Positions 44,301 through 53,120 are shown, counted from the stretch's first letter. The stretch is 64,000 bases of DNA from Micromonospora yasonensis (GCF_026013475.1 NZ_JAPDPH010000005.1:25199-89198), one strand, 5' to 3'. The notes: a model not told the origin generated them from the sequence alone. Program-made: numbers and translations.

Positions 44301-45121
44301 GCGAGGAGTGGGTCACGGCGGGCGACTCGGTGTGGCAGCACCGGGTGGCGCACTACTACACCTGGGATGAGACGAACCCGCTCGGCATCGGGATGCGGGA
44401 CGCGCCGCACAGCTACCAGGGCGACACCCGTACCCGCGAGGACTGGTTCACCCCGGTGGTGCGTCCGGCGGCGCCCCGCGGTGTCGCGGGCCTGGTGTCG
44501 GCCCGCCGTGGCGACATCCTGGCCCTGCGGGTACCGGAATTCGTCGACGCCGCCGGCCACTACACGCTCGCGGGCAGCGGCGGTGAGCGCGATCTGGTGT
44601 CGGCACGACTGTTGCGCGACGGTGCCGTGCTCGCCGAGTTGCCCGATGCGCGCCGGGATGTGCCGACGGTGGCCGCCGACGCCTCGTACCGGCTGGAGTT
44701 GACCACCCAGCGGGCCTCGAAGGAGTGGCAGTGGGCGACGCGCACGCAGACGGCGTGGGACTTCCGGTCCGGGCACCCGGACGGTGACCCGGAGAAGTCG
44801 CAGCCACTGCCGCTGCTGCAACTCGACTACTCGATTCCGGCCGACCTGGCCGGAACGGTGCCCGGGGACCACCCGCACGTCATCGGCATCGCGCTGAGCA
44901 ACCAGGACGGGTTGGCGGCTCCGGCCGGGGGCAGCGTCGAGGTCGAGGTGTCGTACGACGAAGGGGCGACCTGGCGCTCGCTGAAGGTCGCGAGCGAGGA
45001 CGGCGTCTTCCACGCGGTCGTGCCGCCGGGCACCGGTACCGTCTCGCTGCGGGTGCACGCCGCTGATGCCGACGGGAACGAGGTCACCCAGACGATCCTG
45101 CGAGCGTACGGGCTGCGCTGA
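41387..45121 (+). CDS. Large secreted subtilisin-family (S8) serine protease
   Basis: 1244 residues from ATG 41387 with AAGGAG upstream. Signal peptide (RWTAMALVGVLAVGVPAEAA) and a propeptide to ~205. The catalytic triad is Asp232 (VAVLDTGID), His264 (FGHGTHVAS) and Ser439 (ASGTSMAAPHVAG), with oxyanion Asn360 (VVSAGNEGE). A PA-like insertion/domain lies further on (GAAVLMDSAQGRSESAQVAA..PAMVVANDDGQRL) and the C-terminal half holds beta domains. It degrades extracellular protein. The family usually runs 1,000-1,250 residues, so it is complete. CATGTC/GACATG (41254-41273) upstream may be an operator. Confidence 0.93.
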   Translation: MNRLLRWTAMALVGVLAVGVPAEAAPPPPAEGGDATATASPSRVTLITGDVVELVEASPGRYAASVRPAAGREGITFHTLEVDGGLRVLPSDVVPYVSTGALDGDLFDVQELIEQGYGDDAAPNLPLIIRYRETGGQTIAAVRGGTRLASIGAAAVVEDKDELTGFWRAAAGGSPGVRSFGVDTPQLGSGIAQIWLDGRVKPALDRSVPQIGAPAAWASGYDGDGVTVAVLDTGIDATHPDFAGKISATKNFSNSATTADKFGHGTHVASTIAGTGAASDGRLKGVAPGANLLIGKVLNDSGSGYESWIIAGMEWAVSSGADVVNMSLGGDATDGTDPLSEAVNRLTASSGTLFVVSAGNEGEESTVGNPGAADAALTVGAVDRDESLASFSSRGPRLGDYAVKPEITAPGVGIVAARATGTAMGTPVDAHYTAASGTSMAAPHVAGAAAILAQRHPDWNAAQLKDALVSTARTNPALTVHQQGAGRVDVARATAQQVHATGVLNFGVHTDTTPAEAPITRQVSVTNTGDSAVTLSLAVRLENLDSHAADRDAVALGADQIVVPAGTSRQVPVTIDPAKLTRGRHGGWLTANGAGGVQTTTALGVTLDGPKHTVTLRGVDRSGADTSVSVVALHGADRRSDMVKWIQKGKPLIVEVEEGNYLLHGLISDGGPLDSQATLITDPQLKVTRDLEVVVDARKGTPITIETPKPAEQQAVLSYYVHRTFGNGRSISHGVMHFSTVQQVNVTPTDPVTDGDYEFASRWQLVAPMVSAHVSGVSGPLDINLLHRSPAFDGVRNFPLVWAGTGTDAELAAADVRGAAVLMDSAQGRSESAQVAAAAAAGAAAALIVRPATQSAWTVWRPIAPREPIPAMVVANDDGQRLKAAAMTGKPTLSLTLTVSSPYLYDVFHVERGRIPSQIVYRVTAENSARIVTRYANTGGDEWAKEQRFGWRPWQTYSWNDTQRMVRTGGEREEWVTAGDSVWQHRVAHYYTWDETNPLGIGMRDAPHSYQGDTRTREDWFTPVVRPAAPRGVAGLVSARRGDILALRVPEFVDAAGHYTLAGSGGERDLVSARLLRDGAVLAELPDARRDVPTVAADASYRLELTTQRASKEWQWATRTQTAWDFRSGHPDGDPEKSQPLPLLQLDYSIPADLAGTVPGDHPHVIGIALSNQDGLAAPAGGSVEVEVSYDEGATWRSLKVASEDGVFHAVVPPGTGTVSLRVHAADADGNEVTQTILRAYGLR

Positions 45122-45128
45122 CCGGCGA

Positions 45129-45164
45129 GTTGATCAGGGCGTCCACGTCGACGCCCTGATCAAC
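45129..45164. terminator. 15-bp perfect hairpin between convergent genes
   Basis: GTTGATCAGGGCGTC pairs with GACGCCCTGATCAAC around CACGTC. It lies 8 bases after the subtilase stop and 27 bases before the site-2 protease stop. Confidence 0.85.
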
Positions 45165-45190
45165 CCCGGGCCACAGGCCCGGGATCGCGC

Positions 45191-46336
45191 TCAGCTGCCG
45201 CGGCTGCCGGCCATCTGGTCGCGCATGCTGCCGCGCTGCACCGCCCGGCTGATGTCGCTCGGCGAGATGATGCCGACCAGCCGCTGGTCGGTCACCACCA
45301 GCGCCCGGCCGTCGGCGCACCCGGTGAGCCGGGGCAGCAGGTCGTTGAGCGGTTCGTCCGGGGAGGCGAGCACCAGATCGTCGGAGCGGCAGGCCACCTC
45401 GCCCAGGGTGGTCGACTCGCGGCGATCGGCCGGGATGCCGCGTACCCGGTCGAGGGTGACCAGGCCGACCGGCCTCCCCTCCTCGGTCAGCGGCAACGCC
45501 GAATGCCGGTATGCGAAGAGGTAGTGGTCGACGAAGTCGGCCACCGTCATGTCCCCGGAGGCGGTCTGCGGCTGCGGGGTCATCACGTCGGCGACCCGTA
45601 CGCCGCGCAGGGCGCTGCCCGTCCGGGCCTGCCGCTCCTCCATGCCGGCCGCGCCGATCAGGAACCAGCCGATCAGGGCCAGCCAGAGCCCGCCGACCCC
45701 CGCGCCGGACAGGAATCGCCACAGCCCGACGGCGATCAGCACGATGCCCAGCCCCCAGCCGGCACGGGCGGCCACCACGGACGCCTTGGTCCGGTCGCCG
45801 GTGTACTTCCACACCACGGCGCGCAGCAGTCGCCCGCCGTCCAGCGGCGCGGCGGGCAGCACGTTGAAGATCGCCAGAAGTACGTTGATGCCGGCCAGCC
45901 AGGACAGCGCGCCGAGCAGCAGCCCGCGCGACCCGGCCAGGGCGAGCAGCGCGGCGATGACCCCGAAGAAGATCCCGATCACCAGGCTCACCAGCGGCCC
46001 GATCCCGGCGATCCGCAGCTCGGCCCCCGGGTCCTTGGCCTCGCCCTTCAGCTCGGAGACCCCGCCGAAGAGCCACAGCGTGATCCCCTCGACGCCGATC
46101 CCGTTGCGCTGGGCGATCACCGCGTGCGAAACCTCGTGGGCGAGGAGCCCGACGAAGAAGACCACGGCGGCCGCCAGGCCGGCGAAGATGTACGCCCCGG
46201 CCGAGTGCCCCGGGTACGAACGCGGGAACAGACTGGCGGCGAGCGCCCAGGCGATCAGCCCGAAGATGACCAGGACGCTCCAGTTGACTCCGACGGGTAC
46301 GCCCACGATCCGGCCAAGCCGGAAGCTCGCCCTCAT
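45191..46336 (-). CDS. Site-2 protease (M50) with two CBS domains
   Basis: 381 residues. Multi-pass membrane zinc protease: HEVSH motif in VGLLAHEVSHAVIAQRNGIG and the third ligand motif in FNVLPAAPLDGGRLL. C-terminal CBS pair: VRVADVMTPQPQTASGDMTV to LVGIISPSDISRAV. This is the Rip3-like subfamily that cleaves membrane-bound anti-sigma factors or other substrates inside the bilayer. CBS domains probably respond to nucleotides. It is monocistronic. Confidence 0.92.
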   Translation of the reverse strand: MRASFRLGRIVGVPVGVNWSVLVIFGLIAWALAASLFPRSYPGHSAGAYIFAGLAAAVVFFVGLLAHEVSHAVIAQRNGIGVEGITLWLFGGVSELKGEAKDPGAELRIAGIGPLVSLVIGIFFGVIAALLALAGSRGLLLGALSWLAGINVLLAIFNVLPAAPLDGGRLLRAVVWKYTGDRTKASVVAARAGWGLGIVLIAVGLWRFLSGAGVGGLWLALIGWFLIGAAGMEERQARTGSALRGVRVADVMTPQPQTASGDMTVADFVDHYLFAYRHSALPLTEEGRPVGLVTLDRVRGIPADRRESTTLGEVACRSDDLVLASPDEPLNDLLPRLTGCADGRALVVTDQRLVGIISPSDISRAVQRGSMRDQMAGSRGS

Positions 46337-46446
46337 GAGCCCGTCATACCCCTCTTCCGCGCACCCACACCAGGACGGACAGTCACTGTTGCCGCTGGTA
46401 GTGGTCTTCCGTGTCGGGGTCGGTATGCGGCAGGTACGCTCAGAGT

Positions 46447-46728
46447 ATGACTCGCCGTATCACGATCAGCCTGCCCGACGACGTGGCCGCGTACGTCGAG
46501 CGCACCCAGGGCAACACGTCCGGGTTCATCGCCGGGATCCTTCGCCGCAAGATGCGGGCCGATGGCCTCCGAGCCAGGTGGGCGGAGCTGGGCTACGTGG
46601 TGACCGACGAGGACGTGGAGCGGACCAGGGAACGGGTTGCCGCCCTCCCGCCGATCAGCGACGAGCAGCATGCCCGCAATCGCGAGTGGCTTCGCCAGTT
46701 CGACGACGAGGGGACCGCTGCCGGGTGA
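46447..46728 (+). CDS. VapB/RHH-type antitoxin
   Basis: 93 residues from ATG 46447. The N-terminus is a ribbon-helix-helix (TRRITISLPDDVAAYVERTQGNTSGFIAGILRRKMRADGL). The rest is the acidic helical toxin-wrapping region (VVTDEDVERTRERVAALPPI). Its stop overlaps the toxin start by GTGA, the standard toxin-antitoxin arrangement. Confidence 0.82.
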   Translation: MTRRITISLPDDVAAYVERTQGNTSGFIAGILRRKMRADGLRARWAELGYVVTDEDVERTRERVAALPPISDEQHARNREWLRQFDDEGTAAG

Positions 46729-47135
46729 GCGGCCTGGTCCTGGACACTTCCGCGCTTCATGCCTACGCGTCGGGGACGAGCATCGAACCAGGTGCCATCC
46801 TGACGCTCGCCGAGGAGGACCCGGAGCAGCAGGTATGGATCCCCGCCCTCTGTCTCGGCCAGGCGCAGCTCGAACTGGCGGGCACCGCAGCCGCCACCAT
46901 GCTCGACCTGTTGTTCACCGAGGACCGCGACATCCACGTAGCGGTCTACGACGCTGCCACGAGCCGCCGCGTTGCCCGTATCGCCGCCCGTTCGAACGTG
47001 CCGTTGGACGTCGCGCACGCCGTCGCCACCGCCGTTCTCCACCGCTGCTATCTGGTCACCCGAGACCCGAAGATCGTATCGCCGGCGATGCCCCCTGGGC
47101 TGGAGATCCTCCACATCAGCGAGACCTGGGACTGA
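46725..47135 (+). CDS. VapC-like PIN-domain toxin
   Basis: 136 residues from GTG 46725. PIN-like acidic positions: Asp in GLVLDTSALHAYASG, Asp in VPLDVAHAVATAVLHR and Asp in YLVTRDPKI. PIN toxins cleave tRNA or rRNA. The central Glu usually seen is not certain, so activity may need checking. The upstream gene would neutralise it. Confidence 0.78.
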   Translation: MSGLVLDTSALHAYASGTSIEPGAILTLAEEDPEQQVWIPALCLGQAQLELAGTAAATMLDLLFTEDRDIHVAVYDAATSRRVARIAARSNVPLDVAHAVATAVLHRCYLVTRDPKIVSPAMPPGLEILHISETWD

Positions 47136-47186
47136 CACCCCGTTGGTCGATGTCGCACCCTGGATAGCCTGAGTCGCCATCCCGAC

Positions 47187-49340
47187 ATGTCCACGGGCAT
47201 GGATGCGGGTCGCTCCTCCGGGATAGTGGCAAAGGTGGCGACGTGGAGCGATCAGGGCGATGACCCGTACCTGTGGCTGGAGGACCTCGACGGGGTGGAA
47301 GCCGCCGGGTGGGTGCGGGACCGCAACGCCGAGACCGTCGCCGCGCTGACCGGGGGCGAGCGGTTCGTCGCCTTGCAGGCCGAGATCCGGCAGGTGCTCG
47401 ACGCCGACGAGCGCATTCCCTATCCGGACTGGATCGGGGATGGCTTCTACTACAACTTCTGGCGAGACGCGGCGCACCCCCGCGGGCTCTGGCGCCGGAC
47501 CACCATCGACCAGTACCGCCGACGGGAGCCGGAATGGGACGTGCTGCTGGACGTCGACGCGTTGGCTGCCGAGGAGGGCGAAAACTGGGTCTGGAGTGGG
47601 GCGAGGGTGCTGCGCCCCGGTTACCAGCGTTGCCTGATCAGGCTTTCGCGGGGCGGTGCCGATGCCGTCGTGGTCCGCGAGTTCGACCTGGGTCGTCGGT
47701 CCTTCGTCGAGGACGGCTTCACGCTTCCCGAGGCCAAGAGCGGTGTCTGCTGGATCGATGCCGATCACATCTATGTGGCCACCGACTTCGGGCCCGGTTC
47801 GCTGACCACCTCGGGGTATGCCCGCGTCGCCAAGCGATGGCAGCGGGGCACGCCACTGTCCGAGGCCGAAGTCGTCTGTGAGGGTCGTGTGGACGACATG
47901 GTCGTGTACGCCAAGCACGACCCAACGCCGGGGTTCGAGCGCGACTTCGTGGGCCGAATCCTGGACTTCTATCGCAGCGAGCACTATCTGCTGACGGCGG
48001 CGGGCGAGCGGATCCGCATCGCCGTGCCGGAAGACGCCCAGTGGGACGCATACCGGGAGTGGCTGCTGATCCGGCTGCGCTCGGCGTGGACGGTGGGTGA
48101 CGCGATCTATCCCGCAGGTGTCCTGCTGGCGGCCCGGTTCGACGCGTTCCTCGCCGGCGAGCGGGAACTGACGGTGCTCTTCCGGCCCGACGGCCGCACG
48201 GCGCTCAATGGTTGGGACTGGACCAGGAACCACCTGATCCTGGCCACCCTCGCCGACGTGCGGAGCCGGCTGGAGGTGCTGACGCCGGGCGGGACGGAGT
48301 GGCGGCGGGAGCCGCTCGCCGGCGTGCCGGAGGACGATCACAGCTGGATCGTGGAGACGGACCCCGACAACGACGACGCCTGCCTGCTCGCCTCGGAGGG
48401 GTTCCTGCAGCCGGCGACGCTCCGGCTCGGACAGGTCGGCGGTGCGGTCGAGGTGCTCAAGCGGGAGCCCTCGTTCTTCGACGCCGAGGGCCTGGCGGTA
48501 CGCCAGCATTTCGCCACCTCCACCGACGCGATCCGGGTGCCGTACTTCGTGGTGGGGAGCCCGGACGCGCCCGGCCCGACGCTGCTCACCGCGTACGGTG
48601 GGTACGAGATCTCCCAGACGCCGTACTACTGCGGGGTCATCGGCCGGGGTTGGCTGGCCCGGGGTGGCAGGTACGTCGTGGCGAACATCCGCGGCGGTGG
48701 GGAGTACGGCCCCGAATGGCACCGCGCCGCGATGCGGGAGAACAGGCCTCGGGCGTACGAGGACCTCGCGGCGGTGGCGGGCGACCTGGTGGCCCGGGGG
48801 ATGACCACGCCGGCGCAGCTCGGCATCGAGGGCGGCAGCAACGGCGGCCTGCTCATGGGGGTGATGCTGACCCGCTACCCGGCGCTGTTCGGCGCGGTCG
48901 TCGCGCACGTGCCGGTGCTGGACATGCGGCGCTACCACCGGCTGCTGGCGGGCGCCTCGTGGATGGCCGAGTACGGCGACCCGGACAACGAGGCCGACTG
49001 GGCCTACCTGCGGGAGTACTCCCCGTACCACAACATCCGCGGCGGGGTGGCGTACCCGCCGGTCCTGCTCGTCACCTCGACCCGCGACGACCGGGTGCAT
49101 CCGGGGCACGCCCGCAAGATGGCGGCCCGGCTGCGCGCGCACGGCCACGACGTGTCGTACTACGAGAACGTCGAAGGCGGGCACGGTGCCGCCGCCAACA
49201 ACGAGCAGCGAGCGTTCCTCTCGGCGCTGGGGCTGGAGTTCCTCTGGCGGAAGCTGGCCGGGCGGTCGCATCAGGCCCCACCAAGCCAGGCATCGCCGGC
49301 CGACGTGGGCGAGCCGGTGGGCCGGCGAATCCTCCGGTGA
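47187..49340 (+). CDS. Prolyl oligopeptidase family serine peptidase (S9)
   Basis: 717 residues from ATG 47187; GTG 47235 (ATWSDQGDDPYLWLED) would match the usual family start better. An N-terminal beta-propeller (~70-420) gates the C-terminal hydrolase. Triad: Ser551 in GIEGGSNGGLLMG, Asp634/635 in TSTRDDRVHPGHA and His666 in VEGGHGAA. RGGGEYGPEWHRAAM is the family motif. No signal peptide, so cytosolic. It clips short peptides, commonly after Pro. A perfect-hairpin terminator follows. Confidence 0.93.
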   Translation: MSTGMDAGRSSGIVAKVATWSDQGDDPYLWLEDLDGVEAAGWVRDRNAETVAALTGGERFVALQAEIRQVLDADERIPYPDWIGDGFYYNFWRDAAHPRGLWRRTTIDQYRRREPEWDVLLDVDALAAEEGENWVWSGARVLRPGYQRCLIRLSRGGADAVVVREFDLGRRSFVEDGFTLPEAKSGVCWIDADHIYVATDFGPGSLTTSGYARVAKRWQRGTPLSEAEVVCEGRVDDMVVYAKHDPTPGFERDFVGRILDFYRSEHYLLTAAGERIRIAVPEDAQWDAYREWLLIRLRSAWTVGDAIYPAGVLLAARFDAFLAGERELTVLFRPDGRTALNGWDWTRNHLILATLADVRSRLEVLTPGGTEWRREPLAGVPEDDHSWIVETDPDNDDACLLASEGFLQPATLRLGQVGGAVEVLKREPSFFDAEGLAVRQHFATSTDAIRVPYFVVGSPDAPGPTLLTAYGGYEISQTPYYCGVIGRGWLARGGRYVVANIRGGGEYGPEWHRAAMRENRPRAYEDLAAVAGDLVARGMTTPAQLGIEGGSNGGLLMGVMLTRYPALFGAVVAHVPVLDMRRYHRLLAGASWMAEYGDPDNEADWAYLREYSPYHNIRGGVAYPPVLLVTSTRDDRVHPGHARKMAARLRAHGHDVSYYENVEGGHGAAANNEQRAFLSALGLEFLWRKLAGRSHQAPPSQASPADVGEPVGRRILR

Positions 49341-49402
49341 TCGCGCTCGCCACGGCCTACCTCGACCGAAAGACGCAGAGCCTCACCCCCCGGCACCCAG
49401 CG

Positions 49403-49439
49403 GTGGGGGTTGTCCGGGATATTCCCGAACAACCCCCAC
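49403..49439. terminator. 17-bp hairpin (one mismatch) between convergent genes
   Basis: GTGGGGGTTGTCCGGGA pairs with TCCCGAACAACCCCCAC around TAT, with one C-A mismatch. It lies between the prolyl oligopeptidase stop and the S1 protease stop. Confidence 0.82.
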
Positions 49440-49453
49440 GAGGTGCAGACGTA

Positions 49454-50842
49454 CTACGTGCCGAGCTTGATGATGCCCGGCAGGGCCTCTTCGGCCAGGT
49501 AGGTGTCGGTGAAGTAGTCGTAGCAGTGACCGCTGGTGTTGAGGGTGCCACCACTGAGGATGCCGCGGGCGGTGACCGTACCGTCGCTCTTGATGTTGTA
49601 GATCGGCGCGCCCGAATCACCGCCCCGGGTGCAGGTGCCGTAGCGGTATCCCTCCATGGCGTTGCGCAGGGTCGCGCCGTCGCTGTATCGCACGGTCACG
49701 TACGTGGAGACCACGCGGTAGCCGCACATCTCGCCGGTGACCTGGCCGCTGACGCAGTAGGTGTCCCCGACGTAGGAGCGCCGGCCCATCCGTCCGGTGA
49801 CCGCTCGTGAGCTGGTCGACGTGGACGAGCCCTTGTAGACGCGGCCGTAAGAGGTCTGCGTCAGCTTGATGGTGGACGCGTCACCCGAGTAGTGGTTATG
49901 GCCGCTGACCATCACCGAACCGGTGGTGTTGTTCCAGTTGTCGGCCGTGACGGTGCCGAGGGTCGCGTTCCGGTTGTACGCCTTACCGTTCAGCGAGGTG
50001 CAGTGGCCGGCCGTGAGCAGGTAGTGCGCGCCCTGATGGGTCCAGGCGAAGGCGGTCGAGCATGAGCCGACCGAGGTGTAGAAGTATGCCCCGCCGTAGT
50101 ACGGTGCGGTGTCGTACTGCCGCCCGAGCTTCGGTGACGGCACCGTCATACCCGGCACCAACTGGAGGGCGACCCGGTAGGCGCCGTATCGGGCGGCCAA
50201 CGCCTCCCGCATTTCCTGGGTTACCGTGGCCGCCTTGATGATGACCCGGTTGTTCACCGGGTCAATCGTGGCCGTACGCAGGTTGCCCGCGCCGACCAAC
50301 TGGTCCTCGCCGAGGCTGAGCACCTCGTCCTGAACGGAAGTCAGTTGGTCCATCGTGTTCGGCACCACCTCCACGATCGGCTCGATGATGACCTCGGCCT
50401 TCATCGGGGTGAAGGTTCCGCCCGTCGAGCTCGTCGTGTCGGTCGGGAGAGTGCTCTTGTCGGGATCCGTGCTGGGGGTGTCCGGGTCGTCGGTGATCGT
50501 CCCGCTTGACGTCGGCGTGACGGCCATGTCGGCCGACGCGGCGGCGAGCGTCTCGGCCGAAGCGGTCTGAGACACCGGCACCATGAGTTGGTCGTTCTCC
50601 ACGTAGGGCATCGAATATTCGGTGGGGCTCGCGTACGCCCGTTCCACCGCGATGTCCAGGGCCTCGGCGTACCCGGGCCAGAGCGTTTCGTCCGTTGTCG
50701 GCTGGGTGGTCGTCACGGCTACCGCGGTGCTGGTGGCCGGCTGATCCGTGGTGATCTCAGCGTGGGCGGGCAAGGGGAGCCAAACGGCTCCAGCGACGGC
50801 CGTGAGAGTGAGGGCGAGGCAACGGCCGATAACTCTTTTCAT
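49454..50842 (-). CDS. Secreted S1 (streptogrisin/alpha-lytic-like) serine protease
   Basis: 462 residues from ATG 50842; a further 13 residues upstream are not signal-like. Signal peptide MKRVIGRCLALTLTAVAGAV, cleavage after AHA. A Thr/Ser-rich pro-region (~25-130) and a pro-domain precede the protease. Catalytic His in YLLTAGHCTS, Asp in HYSGDASTIKL, Ser in TRGGDSGAPIYN. Six Cys pair near these sites as in S1E proteases. It is likely secreted as a zymogen. Confidence 0.9.
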   Translation of the reverse strand: MKRVIGRCLALTLTAVAGAVWLPLPAHAEITTDQPATSTAVAVTTTQPTTDETLWPGYAEALDIAVERAYASPTEYSMPYVENDQLMVPVSQTASAETLAAASADMAVTPTSSGTITDDPDTPSTDPDKSTLPTDTTSSTGGTFTPMKAEVIIEPIVEVVPNTMDQLTSVQDEVLSLGEDQLVGAGNLRTATIDPVNNRVIIKAATVTQEMREALAARYGAYRVALQLVPGMTVPSPKLGRQYDTAPYYGGAYFYTSVGSCSTAFAWTHQGAHYLLTAGHCTSLNGKAYNRNATLGTVTADNWNNTTGSVMVSGHNHYSGDASTIKLTQTSYGRVYKGSSTSTSSRAVTGRMGRRSYVGDTYCVSGQVTGEMCGYRVVSTYVTVRYSDGATLRNAMEGYRYGTCTRGGDSGAPIYNIKSDGTVTARGILSGGTLNTSGHCYDYFTDTYLAEEALPGIIKLGT

Positions 50843-51116
50843 TCGATCATGATCGTCATCCAAAGTGGACTGGTCAAGCACGACGGCTCACCCGACTTCG
50901 GCCCAGGAACATTGCCTTCGGAGCGGAGTCCCTCGACCCGGCGCTGGCGCAGCGGCGCTGTCAGGCTGATGCGGGCAGGCGGCGGCTTGGCGCCGCTGCC
51001 GTGCGCGAACCGGCCCGTTTCCCGCCAGCACACGCTCCATCAAGTAACGGCTGCGAATTGGCACGCGGCCACCGCAGGACTGATGTACGGAACCGGTGGT
51101 GTAGGTGCGCGACAGG

Positions 51117-51317
51117 TCAGCGGCTCAGCGTCTCGCCCTTGACGCCTGCCACGAAGGCAACCCACGCGTTCGGGCTGAAGGCCAGTACCGGGCCGCTTGG
51201 GTCCTTGCTGTCGCGTAATCCGACGACGCCGGGGAGGTTGTCGGCGACCTCGACGCAGTTGCCGCCGTTGTTGCTACGGCTCGACTTGCGCCAGACGGCG
51301 CCGGTCAGGTCAGGCAC
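51117..51317 (-). CDS. DUF397 protein
   Basis: 66 residues: MPDLTGAVWRKSSRSNNGGN, CVEVADNLPGVVGLRDSKDP, then VLAFSPNAWVAFVAG. Its 5' end overlaps the XRE-DUF5753 gene by eight bases, exactly as in the element copy at 23593. Confidence 0.93.
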   Translation of the reverse strand: MPDLTGAVWRKSSRSNNGGNCVEVADNLPGVVGLRDSKDPSGPVLAFSPNAWVAFVAGVKGETLSR

Positions 51318-52215
51318 GGGAATACTCCTCTGCGACTTGCTGGATCAGACTCTTGGACCTGGACTCGTTCAGGGCGCGGCTCGCCATGTCGGCCCAGATC
51401 GTGTTGTATGCGGCGGTCTCGTGCGGCTTGTCGAGGTAGATCGCCCCCGTTGCAGCCTCCAGGTACGCCACGGGCGGCTCCACCTCCTTGCCGTTGCCGT
51501 TCATCGGGAACTCCAGGATCGAGAAGGCTCCCGCCATCGCCCCGGCGTGCAGCCCGGCGGAAAATGTCAGCACCTGGACGGTTACGTTCGGTAGCTCCGC
51601 GGCCTTCAAAATCTGGTGGAGTTGCTCAGCCATGATCGTGGCGCTGCCGACTGGACGGCGCAACACAGCTTCGTTGATTATCACGCTGAGTTGCGGAGCG
51701 GAGAACCTGGTGAGAAGTGCCTGCCGTTCGACACGAAGCTGAACAGCCCGCTGCTGCTCATCGTCGTTTCCCGTATCGATCGAGCCGCCGGGCGTCTTGA
51801 AGACCTGTTCGGCGTAGGCGCGGGTCTGAAGTAGCCCGGGAACGAGTTCGGCCTCATACTGCCGGATGCTGGATGCCGCAGCCTCCAGGCCGATGTAGAG
51901 CTGGAACCAGCGCGGCAGGCCTGAGCCAACGTAGTCATGCCACCAGTTCTTGTTCTCCCGGGTCGCGGCCGTCAGGGCGAGCAGCAGTTCGCGGTCTTCC
52001 GCCGATGCGCCGTACAGGTCGAGCATCTGCTGCACGTCGGCCTGCCGGAAGCGCACGTGCTCGGCGCCGTTCTCGATCCGGTGCAGCGTCGCTCGTGCTC
52101 GATCCAAGTGTTCGGCGGCCTGTTCCATTGTCAGCCCTGCCGCCTTACGCAGTGACTCGAACTTCCGCCCGATCTGCCGCCGCAGCATGGTCGAGCCCGT
52201 CACTGACTGTGACAC
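51310..52215 (-). CDS. XRE-family regulator with DUF5753 domain
   Basis: 301 residues from GTG 52215 with GGAGG seven bases upstream. Helix-turn-helix RKFESLRKAAGLTMEQAAEHLDRARATLHRIENG; DUF5753 from WWHDYVGSGLPRWFQLYIGLEAAASSIRQYEAELVPGLLQT to GAIYLDKPHETAAYNTIW. Same architecture as 22734-23600 but diverged, so they are paralogues rather than a recent copy. It diverges from the DivIVA-type gene at 52555. Confidence 0.93.
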   Translation of the reverse strand: MSQSVTGSTMLRRQIGRKFESLRKAAGLTMEQAAEHLDRARATLHRIENGAEHVRFRQADVQQMLDLYGASAEDRELLLALTAATRENKNWWHDYVGSGLPRWFQLYIGLEAAASSIRQYEAELVPGLLQTRAYAEQVFKTPGGSIDTGNDDEQQRAVQLRVERQALLTRFSAPQLSVIINEAVLRRPVGSATIMAEQLHQILKAAELPNVTVQVLTFSAGLHAGAMAGAFSILEFPMNGNGKEVEPPVAYLEAATGAIYLDKPHETAAYNTIWADMASRALNESRSKSLIQQVAEEYSRA

Positions 52216-52554
52216 TGTCCGTCCTCCGACCGTCGTGACCTGTTAACGCGTGTCCGTCCAATTGAAGCGCTGTGGTGTCTCACAATCAATAGACCCGTCA
52301 CAGTTAGTGCATTCCCATAGCGAAGTCACTGCTCCGAGATTGCTTTTGCGATGTTGCAATTGCTTGCGTCCAGTGCTTCACTGCCTGTGCGGCCACTGTG
52401 GAGTTCGTGCTGCTCAGCGGCCATGTGTGCCCTGCTGTCGTACTGCTGATCGAAGGCTGCGGTGGCAGGTGCCGAGGTGGGTCCGCCGGTGCGCGGCGGG
52501 CCGACGGGCCCGCCCTTCCACAGGTCAATCTCGACGGTGAGAGGAAGGTTCCTC
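52216..52554. other. Intergenic region between divergent XRE and DivIVA-type genes
   Basis: 339 bases without a convincing gene, relatively rich in A/T around 52260-52400 (TCACAATCAATAGACCCGTC). It must hold two divergent promoters and probably the XRE operator. Confidence 0.5.
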
Positions 52555-52869
52555 ATGCGTGTCTTCTTCCGGCGTGCCCGGCGTCGCCAGCGGTCGGCCC
52601 TCGGGTCGACCTGCTACCGCTCGGCGGCCTACCGCCCGCTGCGTCCGTGGCAGGTGCGGGAGCGGCGGTTCCGGTCGACGCCGCTCGGGCGGCGCGGGCT
52701 CGACCCGCAGGACGTGCGGGAGTTCCTGGACCGGGTCGCGGGTGACCTGGCCGCCGTGTACGACGCGCTGGCGCAGAGCCGGCGGGAGACCGACCGGATC
52801 AAGGGCGCGCTGGGGCGCTGGCAGTCCGAGCAGACCCGCGCCCGCATGGAGTGGAGCCAGGGCCGGTGA
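52555..52869 (+). CDS. Small DivIVA-domain protein
   Basis: 104 residues from ATG 52555 with AGAGGAAGG upstream. Basic start (MRVFFRRARRRQRSALG), then PWQVRERRFRSTPLGRRGLDPQDVREFLDRVAGDLAAVYDALA, the short DivIVA helix motif (F-x-x-x-x-x-G-[LY]-D-x-x-x-V-x-x-F-L). A coiled-coil C-terminus follows. Such proteins may bind membranes or act as a scaffold. Coupled to the next gene by GTGA. Confidence 0.82.
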   Translation: MRVFFRRARRRQRSALGSTCYRSAAYRPLRPWQVRERRFRSTPLGRRGLDPQDVREFLDRVAGDLAAVYDALAQSRRETDRIKGALGRWQSEQTRARMEWSQGR

Positions 52870-53120
52870 GCGAGCGGTGGGTCATCCACCTGCCGGTGGT
52901 CGTCAACGACGTGGTCTCCGCTCAGCGGCTCGCCCGGGTGGTGGCGCACTGGATCCACGTCCTGCCGCAGACCGAACCAGGCGGCACCACCGTCTCGCCC
53001 GAGGACGACCAGAACGTACGCCACTGGGTGTTCTGTGATCGGCTCCTGCCCGGCGGCGTGCGGTGCCTGCTCCGCCCGGACCACGACGGTGAGTGCTCCC
53101 GGCGGTTCCGGCTGCGGTGA
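52866..53120 (+). CDS. Hypothetical protein coupled to DivIVA-type gene
   Basis: 84 residues from GTG 52866. WVIHLPVVVNDVVSAQRLARVVAHWIHVLP is helical/strand; C-terminal HWVFCDRLLPGGVRCLLRPDHDGECSRRF has three Cys and His residues, possible metal ligands. No family name. The pair XRE-DUF397 / DivIVA-small Cys protein parallels the element operon at 21.4-22.6 kb. Confidence 0.65.
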   Translation: MSERWVIHLPVVVNDVVSAQRLARVVAHWIHVLPQTEPGGTTVSPEDDQNVRHWVFCDRLLPGGVRCLLRPDHDGECSRRFRLR

